A stretch of DNA of 64,000 bases from an uncultured Bacteroides sp. (GCA_902168185.1 CABHOV010000046.1:434001-498000); one strand, 5' to 3'. Shown: positions 52,801 to 60,488, counted from the first letter of the stretch. The notes: generated by a model not told the origin, from the sequence alone. Numbers and translations: made by a program.

Positions 52801-55507
52801 TGTACCCGTAATTGCTAAGCACATCGGAACATTCTTTACCTTGAATATTGCTAAAGTAATCGAAGCTATTTGGCACTCCGTACGAGAGCGAATAGTCCGT
52901 TTCAAACTCAATACTCTTTAGTGCTTTTTGTTTAAAATGATAGCTCTGTTCCTCCAGTATTGCTATATCTTCATCATCAAAAACCAAATCGCCATTGTGA
53001 TATCTGACTTTTATATTGTCTTCGTTCGGCTTTATTGTTATCACTTGCCCACTACCCTGTGGGTATGGGAATTGATACCTATAGGATTCACCGGTATAAT
53101 TATATACATGAGGGTTGGCAATTGAACCCTGATCATATTTATCACCAATCGCCTTGTTCAACGGAATCTCTGAAAGATCCTTTTTATCAAATAAATAAAT
53201 AGCATCTAACTTCAAGGTACTTACCGGACTGACTGAATATGTGATCAAACCGCGCTGTCTAAACCCGGAAGGAGTACCCTCCTCTGCGTTATCGTCGTTA
53301 AACAAATACCGCATGGTATATTGACGAGGATTGCTGCCACCCTCAAGTCGTGATGTCACTCCCCTTGCATCTTTTCTTTTCGATTTAACAAAAATTGCTT
53401 TATGAGTTTTTGTCTCAACTGCATCCAGATAATAGAGTTCTTTTATACCATATGAGAAGGTTTCGTATTCGCTTTCGAAGTCCGATGAGTAACCTGTGTG
53501 TGGTGTTCTCCATTGATAGCTGTCACTCCATTTACCGTAATCGAATTTAACCCAGTAACCAAAGTCCTCATCGTCGAGAATACCATTCGCAGAACCATCA
53601 GCACTTCTGTCTACATAGTCAGGACCCGTGATAGCCGTTAGCAACCATGTATAGGCATAGGGTTCATCATTCCGCGTTTCAGTAATAGTAGCCGCGCCTT
53701 TTGCTGGTTTTTTTAATTTCAACCGCGTATACTCATTATGATTATAGACGGGCAATCCATAATGGTATGTAACTCCACTTTCGTTAGTAATCATAAAGCC
53801 CCCTACCTTTTCCGCCAGAGAGACCGTCCGTGGCTTGAGCGAGTTAAAGCGATAAGGTTGAGTATAGGTTGACTGGATGTTACTAGGATACTTGTCGGTA
53901 GTAATTATACCATTTGCTTTTCCTCTATAACTCTTACTGTAAACAGGAACACTTGCTTCAGGCTGAAGGTAGTTATCATAAATGTTCATAGTAAGACTCC
54001 GCTCTGTCCTTACTCCATAACAATCTATAAAACCACTATTTTTTGCCGTGCCGTTATATATTTCCTGATTTGTAAACCATTCAACATGCTTAGAACCGGC
54101 AAGTGCTTGTTGCGTTGGAGTGTCGATGTATCCAGCTTGAGGAGAAGTTACCGTGTTACTAGTAAGACTTAAATTGGAGCTTGTTGTACCTGAAAACGTG
54201 CCACCGGACATGGTCAAAGCATTACTGAAATCGTTCTTGAATCGATAGCCAACCTTTTTTCCATTTGAAAAATCGCGTAACGAATTATGCTTAATTGTTG
54301 GTAGGGCAAGCATCGGCCCACCGGTCGCAGGATGTCGAAAATAGGAATTTTGCCCGCGCAGAACTCCATTTTCAAAAATAGTCGGTTCAATTGCTCCCCC
54401 TATTCCTTGTCCGAGCACATAATACTGATCATAAGATGGAAGAGACCCACCAACTTGCCGGGTCGGACTCGCCTGGTCCCAGGCATCATACGTAATCAAA
54501 GGAGACCTGTATGGGTAATCCGGAATATCATAAATATCATTTGCATAAGACCTGAATTCAGAATCTCCATAATCAGGTTCGCCGTCATCAGGAACGCCGT
54601 TATAGTATTCGTAATGGTCTTGCTTATTGTTTTTTGAAAAGTATAGAGGACCATATGTATAAAGTGCATCCGCCTGATCTGACCAGTAACGAGTATAGTA
54701 ATCCTTCATCGAGAAACTAAACATTGCCCACATGAATCCCCCCCTGTCGGTTGTTGTCGACTTTGAGAATATAGATGCAAAATTATTCTTTTGCCCAAAG
54801 GTGTGCCCAGCGATCGTTGCTGTTGTTTTAACGCCAGAAGAGCTGATTGAAAAGTCTATGCTTGTTCGCGGGGTCAGCGTTGAGGATAGAGCAGAAAAGT
54901 TGGCCGCACTCCCATCTTTTGCAGCGACAGAAGACGCCCCTCCGGATCTACCTGCTATACCCACTCCCAAGGCTACAGGATTAATACTTACACCGGAGTA
55001 ATCATTTGCACTAAAACCTTTATAGGTATCACGCGTTATGGCGTAACCAAAATTAAACGAAACTCCGGTATTGGGAATGGATATACCAAGGCTATACGTC
55101 TTGGTGAGAGACTCGCCACCAGCCCAGTAATCCCGGACCTCCCTTCGTACATTGTAACTGTCATCTGCAAATCCGTTAACAGAACGATTGATGGCTCCCG
55201 GGTTCAATGTAAAACCGAGTCCAACCCATGATGCTTCATGCTCAGGCTTTACGCCCGCATGGTACGAAAGTGACATGGGATATCCCCCGGAAGGTCCAGG
55301 AATTTCCAATAGCGGCATGTTGTAAACCAAATCTCCCGTTGAAAGATTAACCATATCAGTGGTGTCGATTGGTTCAAAACTGGAGAATTCTGGCATGGAG
55401 GGACCAGCAGTCAATGCCCACGAAATAGGCGGAACGATAATATTGAATACAGTCTCCAAGAGTAAAAAGACTGTGATGGACTTTAATAAAATTCTATTTC
55501 GTATCAT
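49829..55507 (-). CDS. Giant YD/RHS protein A (cassette 2)
   Basis: An 1892-aa paralogue of 13204-19242. N-terminal signal (LLKSITVFLLLETVFNIIVP), then FEPIDTTDMVNLSTGDLVYNM, GPSGGYPMSLSYHAG and GLGFTLNPGAINRSVNGFADD, nearly identical to cassette 1 for about 130 residues. The next segment (about 135-330) is Gly/Ser-rich but poorly conserved. The rest has the same modules (AYTWLLTAITGPDYVDRSADG; SYVYKKTGELSHILDNNNFYTMFEYDAMGRL) and ends directly after the last YD repeat. It lacks the InlB-like and Cys-rich tail of the cassette 1 protein. Likely shell partner of the YD-B proteins. Confidence 0.85.
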   Translation of the reverse strand: MIRNRILLKSITVFLLLETVFNIIVPPISWALTAGPSMPEFSSFEPIDTTDMVNLSTGDLVYNMPLLEIPGPSGGYPMSLSYHAGVKPEHEASWVGLGFTLNPGAINRSVNGFADDSYNVRREVRDYWAGGESLTKTYSLGISIPNTGVSFNFGYAITRDTYKGFSANDYSGVSINPVALGVGIAGRSGGASSVAAKDGSAANFSALSSTLTPRTSIDFSISSSGVKTTATIAGHTFGQKNNFASIFSKSTTTDRGGFMWAMFSFSMKDYYTRYWSDQADALYTYGPLYFSKNNKQDHYEYYNGVPDDGEPDYGDSEFRSYANDIYDIPDYPYRSPLITYDAWDQASPTRQVGGSLPSYDQYYVLGQGIGGAIEPTIFENGVLRGQNSYFRHPATGGPMLALPTIKHNSLRDFSNGKKVGYRFKNDFSNALTMSGGTFSGTTSSNLSLTSNTVTSPQAGYIDTPTQQALAGSKHVEWFTNQEIYNGTAKNSGFIDCYGVRTERSLTMNIYDNYLQPEASVPVYSKSYRGKANGIITTDKYPSNIQSTYTQPYRFNSLKPRTVSLAEKVGGFMITNESGVTYHYGLPVYNHNEYTRLKLKKPAKGAATITETRNDEPYAYTWLLTAITGPDYVDRSADGSANGILDDEDFGYWVKFDYGKWSDSYQWRTPHTGYSSDFESEYETFSYGIKELYYLDAVETKTHKAIFVKSKRKDARGVTSRLEGGSNPRQYTMRYLFNDDNAEEGTPSGFRQRGLITYSVSPVSTLKLDAIYLFDKKDLSEIPLNKAIGDKYDQGSIANPHVYNYTGESYRYQFPYPQGSGQVITIKPNEDNIKVRYHNGDLVFDDEDIAILEEQSYHFKQKALKSIEFETDYSLSYGVPNSFDYFSNIQGKECSDVLSNYGYTCTKRGTDFDFEWPSAITSTACYDNILGYMPSCCDYSNQDGSANAKYTQDKSAFYSRDPLNNMRFQNCTGDFKGNDNITYQRTGKLTLKKLRVLGHGGISLIPETSFAYKKNPGYSADKYDDWGFYKSDYKNVTELKGATEIFESDGNTYTYQTDQLYKGTRKITEASAQNTDAWSLSSFTSPLGGETKIVYEPNTFSRSILNNSLVFSIDKLVRRGSEQVDVYFKEKGLDLTTYFSESKPIDVQSLIISKNQTGLGIAPYGEVYVNSSNPISYIGSEFITINSSALNGLLLDGREVTISGIRRSVTPYFIAGSVYIPQDESSDKFSGGIRVKSISLNEFRGHVRSTNYNYTKPGTSLSSGVTSFQPFNAVAINFSTEIKFFNDLLSLDPWASERLKLQEYKTSFLHRMNRLYEDVLMYGREAPGPGSMYEYVTVQERYDDNDLLQKTLYQFKPFDKSMVGIERYSHDNDEYLREFTVHNNTVDVGNLLKKQTISSEDKILHETKYGYLFDENDESFESQVKQKKQGIIEQTFHKYISLKEYSFDVDDYKATTIHDKNKAILTKRMDRSNVLTSVNEVNYKTGQSSNIQYVNFDFYSGRATEILTQEPSGIQYRTFVQLAYTVPEYSGMSASQIESGMTGMGLKIRNPKNKHMLTQEATSYTYKSQIGYDPGLMGVTAQTWSDQICAIDYYQSLADSTAQAGIWRKNASFTFIGDENIAMRSDGMYPATSYTDFLAWRRSDPTSIGWQMNSKVTLYDVFSNTLEVKDLNGNYAATLMTDDGTKVAATIANSQYSEFAYSGAEGKQKNDKLSNLLKIGNGGEIRSEKAHTGVNSIRTEDTGFIFESDITANKRYAITVWSSSPEIQLLYTNGGSTVVDCTPTSYSQVGEWYLFNTSILPTNTHVKVWCKAAIPGPTHIVYFDDFRFHPFDADMNSYVYKKTGELSHILDNNNFYTMFEYDAMGRLTSTSKETLKGVIKMNEAKYRYKNQAD

Positions 55508-55530
55508 AAGTTATCTATGCCAACCTTGCG

Positions 55531-56133
55531 TTAATTCTTAATTGCAAAATCTATTTGTGGGGCATCCTCAAGATCACGCATCGCAAATCGTAGTCTCTGG
55601 TTGCCAGTTCCTAAACCAAACTCATTCAAATTAAATTGAACCCAATCCGTTCCTTGTGTCTTCTCTTTGCTAAAAACAAACAATACATCCGTACTTGTAG
55701 CCATGCCAAAAGTGCGATTGAGCATAAAATCGGCAACGGGTATAGTATCGCTTGCCGCTGTGGTAAGGGATACATAGCTATTCATTTTAAAAGACAGAAT
55801 CTGAATCAAATCACCATACTGTGAACCGGCACTTTGATGCAAAGCTTCTTTATTCTCTATAGAAAGACTCAATATAAAATATAGGTATTGGCTATACTTT
55901 TCCCGGCTTGTCTCAATTTGCTCGGGTGTGGCCGAGGATCCGGCCAACTCCTGATGCACTAAAAGATCTGTAGGGCGGTATATAACTTCTATGGTAGTAC
56001 CGGAAGATATTACTGATTTCCTCAGTCCATTGGATTCATCTGCCACATAGCTGACCAGTCGGTCTGCAGAGACATGATTTGGCTTACATCCGGAAAAAAG
56101 TGGTATAAAAAAGATAACGTAGAAATATTTCAT
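55531..56133 (-). CDS. Small lipoprotein (cassette 2)
   Basis: 200 aa from ATG 56133 (MKYFYVIFFIPLFSGCKPN), chosen because it gives a proper lipobox (LFSGC) and begins one base after the TGA of the chaperone gene. Paralogue of 19264-19881 with matching motifs (YVADESNGLRKS, VIYRPTDLLVHQELAG, SQYLYFILSLS, DFMLNRTFGM, NLNEFGLGTGNQRLRF). Probably an outer-membrane lipoprotein that works with the chaperone and YD proteins; no named family recognised. Confidence 0.75.
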   Translation of the reverse strand: MKYFYVIFFIPLFSGCKPNHVSADRLVSYVADESNGLRKSVISSGTTIEVIYRPTDLLVHQELAGSSATPEQIETSREKYSQYLYFILSLSIENKEALHQSAGSQYGDLIQILSFKMNSYVSLTTAASDTIPVADFMLNRTFGMATSTDVLFVFSKEKTQGTDWVQFNLNEFGLGTGNQRLRFAMRDLEDAPQIDFAIKN

Positions 56134-56134
56134 A

Positions 56135-56674
56135 TCACTTCCCGCTATACTCATTATTTAGACCGACCAAAACCTCGTCCGTAATATCAAGTCCATCATC
56201 AGCATAAGCAAGGTTTCCATATTCTGTAGCTGCAAGAATAATTTTATACCCCTTTGATTGTCCATACTTCTTGATATAGACATTAATCTGGGTCACCACA
56301 TCACTGGTGAGTTTCGTGTCTTCTTGTTGTGCCTGAGAATTTAAGGCTTGCTGGTAGTCGGCAAATTGCTTTTGCTTTGTTTGAATAAGTTCCTGACTAA
56401 GTCGACGCTCATTGGCGGTCATGGATTTGTTCTCATGATCATATTTTAAGATCTGCTCTTGAACCTCCTTTGCAAGTGTGTCTATATTGGCCTGCCAAGC
56501 ACTTGCTTTACTTTGATAAGCAGCTCGCGCAGCTTGCATACCTTTATAATTGTTAAGGAGTTTGGCAGAGTCTACATAAGCGACTTTTTGATCCCTTGTG
56601 AAGATTGTAATAGATAGGACAATTACTGCCAATAGGTTAAGTATACCTATTGCTAGGAGAAAACGCTGAAGCAT
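56135..56674 (-). CDS. OmpH/Skp-family periplasmic chaperone (cassette 2)
   Basis: 179 aa from ATG 56674, chosen by alignment with the cassette 1 chaperone (both begin MLQRFLL.IGILNLLA.IVLS). VAYVDSAKLLNNYKGMQAARAAYQSKASAWQANIDTLAKEV and KGYKIILAATEYGNLAYADDGLDIT give the Skp/OmpH pattern with a central coiled coil. It is first gene of the cassette and probably keeps the giant YD proteins export-competent in the periplasm. No TAnnTTTG box is obvious upstream. Confidence 0.85.
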   Translation of the reverse strand: MLQRFLLAIGILNLLAVIVLSITIFTRDQKVAYVDSAKLLNNYKGMQAARAAYQSKASAWQANIDTLAKEVQEQILKYDHENKSMTANERRLSQELIQTKQKQFADYQQALNSQAQQEDTKLTSDVVTQINVYIKKYGQSKGYKIILAATEYGNLAYADDGLDITDEVLVGLNNEYSGK

Positions 56675-57157
56675 CCACAAGACAGGTTAGAGTATATAAG
56701 ATAATGATTGATTAGTATAAAATGCAGCTGAATAAACTATTGATACCCAACTTTACTCTATTTAAAGAATCATTTTCCGCCCTAAATATAGTTAAAATAA
56801 ATTTATTACATCAAAGCCTATAATAAAAATGTCAGGGAAACCAGACAAATTCTTTTCGTTTTTCCATCACTTTGCGAGATAAGATCGTTCAAAAATATAG
56901 CTATGCAAGCGTTTACTAAGCAGTACCTTATCACATATAAAACAGCCATTATTTTACTGACTATTTTATATTTTATTTGACACTTTTTAAACGCTACCAA
57001 ATGATTTTGAAAAATATACTATAAAAATGGGGTTGTCTTTCCGACTACCCATGGACTTTACATTCAACTGAGCGAATCGACACAACGGTTTCTTTCTTCT
57101 GTGATCAAGTCTTAACTACTACAAATCATATTAGATAAAGCATCTTTCACGCAATTG
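56675..57157. other. AT-rich region without a gene upstream of cassette 2
   Basis: About 480 bp, stop-rich in all frames. It should contain the cassette 2 promoter on the minus strand, but I find only a CAAAGCCTA element (56811-56819), whose reverse complement has one extra base relative to TAnnTTTG. Nothing else is supported. Confidence 0.35.
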
Positions 57158-57289
57158 TTAGGATGATATATTAGGATTACCCACTAATAGGAGGCACATA
57201 ATATAACCTAGAGATATAATTATCCCGATAGTACCAATAACTATAATTGCTCCTTGTTCAAAATTTAAATTCTTCCAGGACTTTTTCAT
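57158..57289 (-). CDS. 43-aa single-pass membrane protein
   Basis: ATG 57289 (MKKSWKNLNFEQGAIIVIGT) after an A/T-rich leader gives a 43-aa protein with one TM helix (about 14-37, IIVIGTIGIIISLGYIMCLLLV). The frame opens further upstream, but the short form has the better start context. Unknown; could be a small stress or regulatory membrane peptide. Confidence 0.35.
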   Translation of the reverse strand: MKKSWKNLNFEQGAIIVIGTIGIIISLGYIMCLLLVGNPNISS

Positions 57290-57343
57290 TTTATTTTTTA
57301 AAGGGTTAGTGCTCGTACACTTCACTTCGTATACCTGGAGCTT

Positions 57344-57378
57344 ACCATGCATAAAATCTTGTAGATTTTATGCATGGT
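57344..57378. repeat. 15-bp perfect inverted repeat
   Basis: ACCATGCATAAAATC (57344-57358), 5-nt TTGTA loop, GATTTTATGCATGGT (57364-57378). No T-run on the plus side, so not a plain terminator. It lies 106 bp before a second, longer inverted repeat. Confidence 0.75.
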
Positions 57379-57483
57379 TTCTCGAAGCGCTAGAACTTTC
57401 CCAAAAATGTATTCAGTGTTTATTATCCAGAGCATAAAAAACTCATCAGGCACTTCTCCGCAAAGCCAAAGTAAGTCCCGTTT

Positions 57484-57562
57484 CAAACCTGTGTCAAGGG
57501 TATATACACGTGGCAATGTAATCCAATTTCTTTCTTGGAATGCCACCCTTGACACAGGTTTG
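57484..57562. repeat. 18-bp perfect inverted repeat with nested dyads
   Basis: CAAACCTGTGTCAAGGGT (57484-57501) and ACCCTTGACACAGGTTTG (57545-57562) are perfect reverse complements. Inside, GGCA/TGCC (57512-57515 / 57541-57544) and CCAA/TTGG pair as well, so the 79-bp unit can fold into one long interrupted hairpin. It looks like a MITE-type remnant, recombination site or structured RNA. No gene is confidently associated. Confidence 0.75.
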
Positions 57563-57842
57563 TAACAGGCTGATGGGCGGCTTATGGGAGAAAATGGCAG
57601 GGTAAAATCACTTTTGTTAGGGTGGCGCGTAGGGACCGTCAAAAAGGGAACACTGTCTTTTCCTGGATCTGTGGCAAGATTCAAAAATTGAAAATAATTT
57701 CTACCTCCATATAGGGTAAGATATACTTTCTGAGAGTATATAGTTGGAGGAAATTCAAAATGAAAACATCCAACTTTGAACACTTAATTCAACTATATAT
57801 AGCTCGGGAAACCCGAAAGAACAGACAACCAAAATTGAAACA

Positions 57843-58040
57843 ATGCTGGAGGTCATTAAAGAAAAGGACATTTATTTGATTTCGAATGAGACCGATGAAC
57901 TTCTATTTCGAAAAATCAAAGACAGCAAAATTCCTCCAAGAGAAATAGGACGCTTTGTAAAAGGTTTATGTAAGCTTCGTGTTTTGAAGTGGATGAAATT
58001 TAAAGGAATGTATATATACTTCTCCAGGGAAGCTTACTGA
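57843..58040 (+). CDS. 65-aa basic hypothetical protein
   Basis: A 65-codon frame (MLEVIKEKDIYLISNETDEL ... MYIYFSREAY), Lys-rich and predicted alpha/beta. Start preceded by AAATTGAAACA. It is upstream of the radC-like gene with a 234-bp gap. Composition is gene-like, but there is no family match; it may be a small regulator of the element. Confidence 0.35.
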   Translation: MLEVIKEKDIYLISNETDELLFRKIKDSKIPPREIGRFVKGLCKLRVLKWMKFKGMYIYFSREAY

Positions 58041-58274
58041 AGATCTTTCGTGGTACGCCAGGCTGCCGCTACTCTGCCTATTATTTCTTGTGTTTTCCCA
58101 GTAAAGTATTAATCATGGTAAAAGTAGCTTAGGTGTTTCGTTCCTTGCAAAAGACTTCGGCATAAACGGTTTCCCCCTTACAACGTACGTTTCCAGGAAC
58201 CCCCAATTATTCCGATTCCTTTTGCCGGAGCGTACACCTAAGCTTTGTGACGACCATAATTAATACTTACAATT

Positions 58275-58742
58275 ATGGAAAGCACAAATGAAAAGAAACA
58301 ATGGGAAGTAGCGGAAATTCAGCTCTCGTACAAATCGAATGTGAAGCCTTCACTAAGGCCGAAGATTACCAGTTCACGTGATGCTCATGAAGTTTTGAAA
58401 CGAGTTTGGAATGATTCAGTAATTGAACTCTGCGAACAATTCAAAGTACTCTTTACAAACAGAGCTAACAAAGTCCTCGGTGTATTTGAAGTATCAACTG
58501 GTGGCATGGCTGGAACAGTAGCCGATCCGAAATTGATATTTGTTGCAGCATTAAGAGCCGGCGCGACTGGCTTAATTTTATCACATAATCATCCGAGCGG
58601 AAATCTTACACCAAGCCACGCGGACATTGAACTGACAAAAAAAATAAAAGAAGGTGGACGACTGCTGGAAATTCAGTTACTCGACCACCTTATACTTACC
58701 AGCGAAAGCTATTATTCATTTGCAGATGAGGGGTTAATTTAA
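58275..58742 (+). CDS. radC: RadC-like JAB/JAMM-domain protein
   Basis: A 155-aa protein with VLGVFEVSTGGMAGTVADPKLIFVAALRAGATGLILSHNHPSG. The JAMM zinc motif His104-x-His106-Pro-Ser-Gly with Asp117 is complete. Full-length RadC has an N-terminal helix-hairpin-helix; it is absent here, as is usual for the short RadC-like proteins carried by plasmids, phages and ICEs. The exact function is unknown; a role in DNA repair or processing during transfer is often suggested. It converges with the integrase, 51 bp apart. Confidence 0.85.
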   Translation: MESTNEKKQWEVAEIQLSYKSNVKPSLRPKITSSRDAHEVLKRVWNDSVIELCEQFKVLFTNRANKVLGVFEVSTGGMAGTVADPKLIFVAALRAGATGLILSHNHPSGNLTPSHADIELTKKIKEGGRLLEIQLLDHLILTSESYYSFADEGLI

Positions 58743-58793
58743 TCCCGCATCATTTATTAATACAATTAAAGCGGATGATGCAATGAATATATA

Positions 58794-60056
58794 CTATTGA
58801 TTGATAACTCGCAGGAACCCTTTGTCTATATTATCCGATGCTAATTTCTCTTTCAGTGTTTTCATGTCAACGCTCAATTTTTGTTCAATCACTTTTGCAT
58901 AGACTTGCGTAGTCGTGATTTTTGAGTGCCCCAACATTTTACTTACTGACTCGATCGGTACGCCATTGGTAAGCATGATGGTCGTAGCAAAAGTATGTCT
59001 GGCTAAATGAAAGGTAAGATTCTTGTGAATGCCGCACAGGTCTGCTATCTCCTTCAGGTAACTGTTGAGCTTTTGATTCGAGATCACGGGAAACAATGTA
59101 CCTTCAGTCAAAGCACGAGGATGGCCTTTATACTTATCGATGATCTGCAGGGCTTTTGGAAGCAGTGGCACGCGTACAGGATTACTTGTCTTTTGACGCT
59201 TTGTGATCAACCAATATTCACTGTCAATGCCAATGGTAATATTGGCCGGAGAAAGTCTCATGGTATCAATATAGGCAAGTCCTGTATAGCAGCTAAACAC
59301 GAAAAGATCACGTACCCACTGCAGGCGAACAACGGACAGTTCCCTGTTTTCAATTTTAGCAAGTTCTTCTTTGCTCAGGAATTCACGGTTTACCTTATCG
59401 AACTTTTGTTTATACTTAGCAAAAGGATCTTTGTTAACCCACTCCATGCGTACAGCCATGTTGATCATCTTTCGAAACCGTTCAATGTGTTTCATTACAC
59501 CATTATTTCCGAGAGGTTTGTGATGATCCAACGGTTTGTAGTTTCGTAGATAATATTCAAAGTGTACTATGAACTTGTAGGTGAGTTGAGACAAATATAT
59601 ATCCGGAGTTCCGAACTTCACTTTCAAAAACATCTGAATATACTTCTGTGTGGTAAAATAATTTTTCATTGTGCCCCAGGCCAGCGATTCCTTCATCTGT
59701 GTATTGTGATAGTCAATCACTTTGCATAGGGTATAGTCTTTCTCATCGGTTCCAAGAAACTTATTTTTGATTTCCTCGGCAGTGATGAGCTCTTTGTTTA
59801 TCTGCATCTCCTGGTAGGCGTTCATTAATTTTGCTTTGACTTCTTCCAGATAGTGATTGAGTGATTTTATTTCTTCGCGAGTGCCTTTAGCTAAACCTTT
59901 TTTGTTGTTCCACTCTTTGGGATCAATCCATTTCTTCAGAGATATTTCAACCCTGCGACCATCAACCGTTACCCTGCTATATATAGGGGCTAAGTTATCT
60001 TTGGCCTTATTCATACGGATGATGAACTGAATACCGAATGTGTTTGTCGTTCTCAT
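58794..60056 (-). CDS. int: Tyrosine site-specific integrase of the element
   Basis: A 420-aa recombinase: N-terminal arm-binding domain (about 1-90, FIIRMNKAKDNLAPIYSRVTVDGRRVEISL), SAM-like core-binding domain (about 100-210) and catalytic domain. HLARH places His350 and Arg353; GHSKITTTQVY gives His377 and the nucleophile Tyr386. The usual first catalytic Arg (TGLR) is replaced: the text is TGLAYIDTMRL, as in many Bacteroidetes integrases of the IntDOT group. The gene starts 277 bp from the 3' end of tRNA-Pro, the typical arrangement of an ICE integrated near a tRNA. It should catalyse integration and excision of the element. Confidence 0.92.
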   Translation of the reverse strand: MRTTNTFGIQFIIRMNKAKDNLAPIYSRVTVDGRRVEISLKKWIDPKEWNNKKGLAKGTREEIKSLNHYLEEVKAKLMNAYQEMQINKELITAEEIKNKFLGTDEKDYTLCKVIDYHNTQMKESLAWGTMKNYFTTQKYIQMFLKVKFGTPDIYLSQLTYKFIVHFEYYLRNYKPLDHHKPLGNNGVMKHIERFRKMINMAVRMEWVNKDPFAKYKQKFDKVNREFLSKEELAKIENRELSVVRLQWVRDLFVFSCYTGLAYIDTMRLSPANITIGIDSEYWLITKRQKTSNPVRVPLLPKALQIIDKYKGHPRALTEGTLFPVISNQKLNSYLKEIADLCGIHKNLTFHLARHTFATTIMLTNGVPIESVSKMLGHSKITTTQVYAKVIEQKLSVDMKTLKEKLASDNIDKGFLRVINQ

Positions 60057-60271
60057 AATTGTTCTGTTTTGAGTTTGAATAGTTTCATTTGGTGACCTGC
60101 TTCAAAAAGTCATTCAGAATGAAATCAAAACGAACCGATAAAAATGATTCAATTACCTGACTTACAGATAGTTGTACGTCTTCCAGTGACCTCAGGTTGC
60201 TTCCCGTTTTTAGGTCACCGTTTAGTTCTCATTTTTGTTGAAATTGCTTGTTGCTGATTGGCATGATTACA
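60057..60271. other. Probable right end / attachment region of the element
   Basis: Gene-free space between integrase and the tRNA-Pro terminator. It contains GGTGACCT (60091-60098), its inverted copy AGGTCACC (60212-60219) and a related AGTGACCTCAGG (60185-60196), which look like integrase or excisionase arm sites. The exact junction cannot be fixed without the left end. Confidence 0.4.
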
Positions 60272-60310
60272 AACAAAAAAGCCTGCAAATCGTATAATTT
60301 GCAGGCTTTT
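60272..60310 (-). terminator. Terminator of the tRNA-Pro transcript
   Basis: Perfect 10-bp stem GCCTGCAAAT / ATTTGCAGGC (60281-60290, 60297-60306), 6-nt loop. On the minus strand it is followed by TTTTTTGTTTG. It lies 24 bp after the tRNA-Pro 3' end. Flanking A and T runs on both sides would allow bidirectional action. Confidence 0.85.
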
Positions 60311-60333
60311 AATGATACATGATGGTATCTATG

Positions 60334-60407
60334 TCGGGGTGGCCAGATTCGAACTGACGACCTCTTGGTCCCAAACCAAGCGCGATACCGGGCTACGCTA
60401 CACCCCG
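60334..60407 (-). tRNA. tRNA-Pro (anticodon TGG)
   Basis: A 74-nt cloverleaf without encoded CCA: acceptor CGGGGTG/CACCCCG plus A, anticodon arm CTTGG-TTTGGGA-CCAAG giving TGG, and T-arm with GTTCGAATC. Its 3' end points toward the integrase, so it is the likely integration landmark. Confidence 0.95.
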
Positions 60408-60423
60408 ATTGTTTAACGAGGTG

Positions 60424-60431
60424 CAAAGATA
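60424..60431 (-). promoter_or_regulatory. -7 box for tRNA-Pro
   Basis: TATCTTTG on the minus strand matches TAnnTTTG exactly and ends 17 bp before the tRNA-Pro 5' end. No clear -33 TTTG is present, so tRNA-Pro may also be read through from tRNA-Arg. Confidence 0.5.
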
Positions 60432-60488
60432 CACTTTATCTTTTTACCTCCTAACTTCTGAATTCTAATTTTATGAATTCTTCTGTTG

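Larger units (their letters stand above)
37661..56674. repeat. YD/RHS cassette 2 (paralogous to 1107-20420, same orientation)
   Basis: Same gene order and orientation as cassette 1. The two copies bracket the tra operon as diverged direct repeats about 17 kb apart. Best-conserved parts by eye are the chaperone, the first 130 residues of YD-A, and the last YD repeats/RHS core. Confidence 0.8.
55531..56674 (-). other. Two-gene lead module of cassette 2 (chaperone-lipoprotein pair)
   Basis: The chaperone and lipoprotein genes are separated by one base here and overlap by one base in cassette 1 (19881). Tight coupling is kept in both copies while surrounding sequence has drifted, which argues for fixed stoichiometry of the two products. 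Confidence 0.5.

Noticed and set aside
54732-55001. 89-codon plus-strand frame inside YD-A of cassette 2
   Set aside because: Antisense shadow of the Gly/Ser-rich segment.
58743-58793. GCATCAT/ATGATGC dyad between radC-like gene and integrase as a bidirectional terminator
   Set aside because: Only 7 bp with a 21-nt loop and no T-run; too weak to call.
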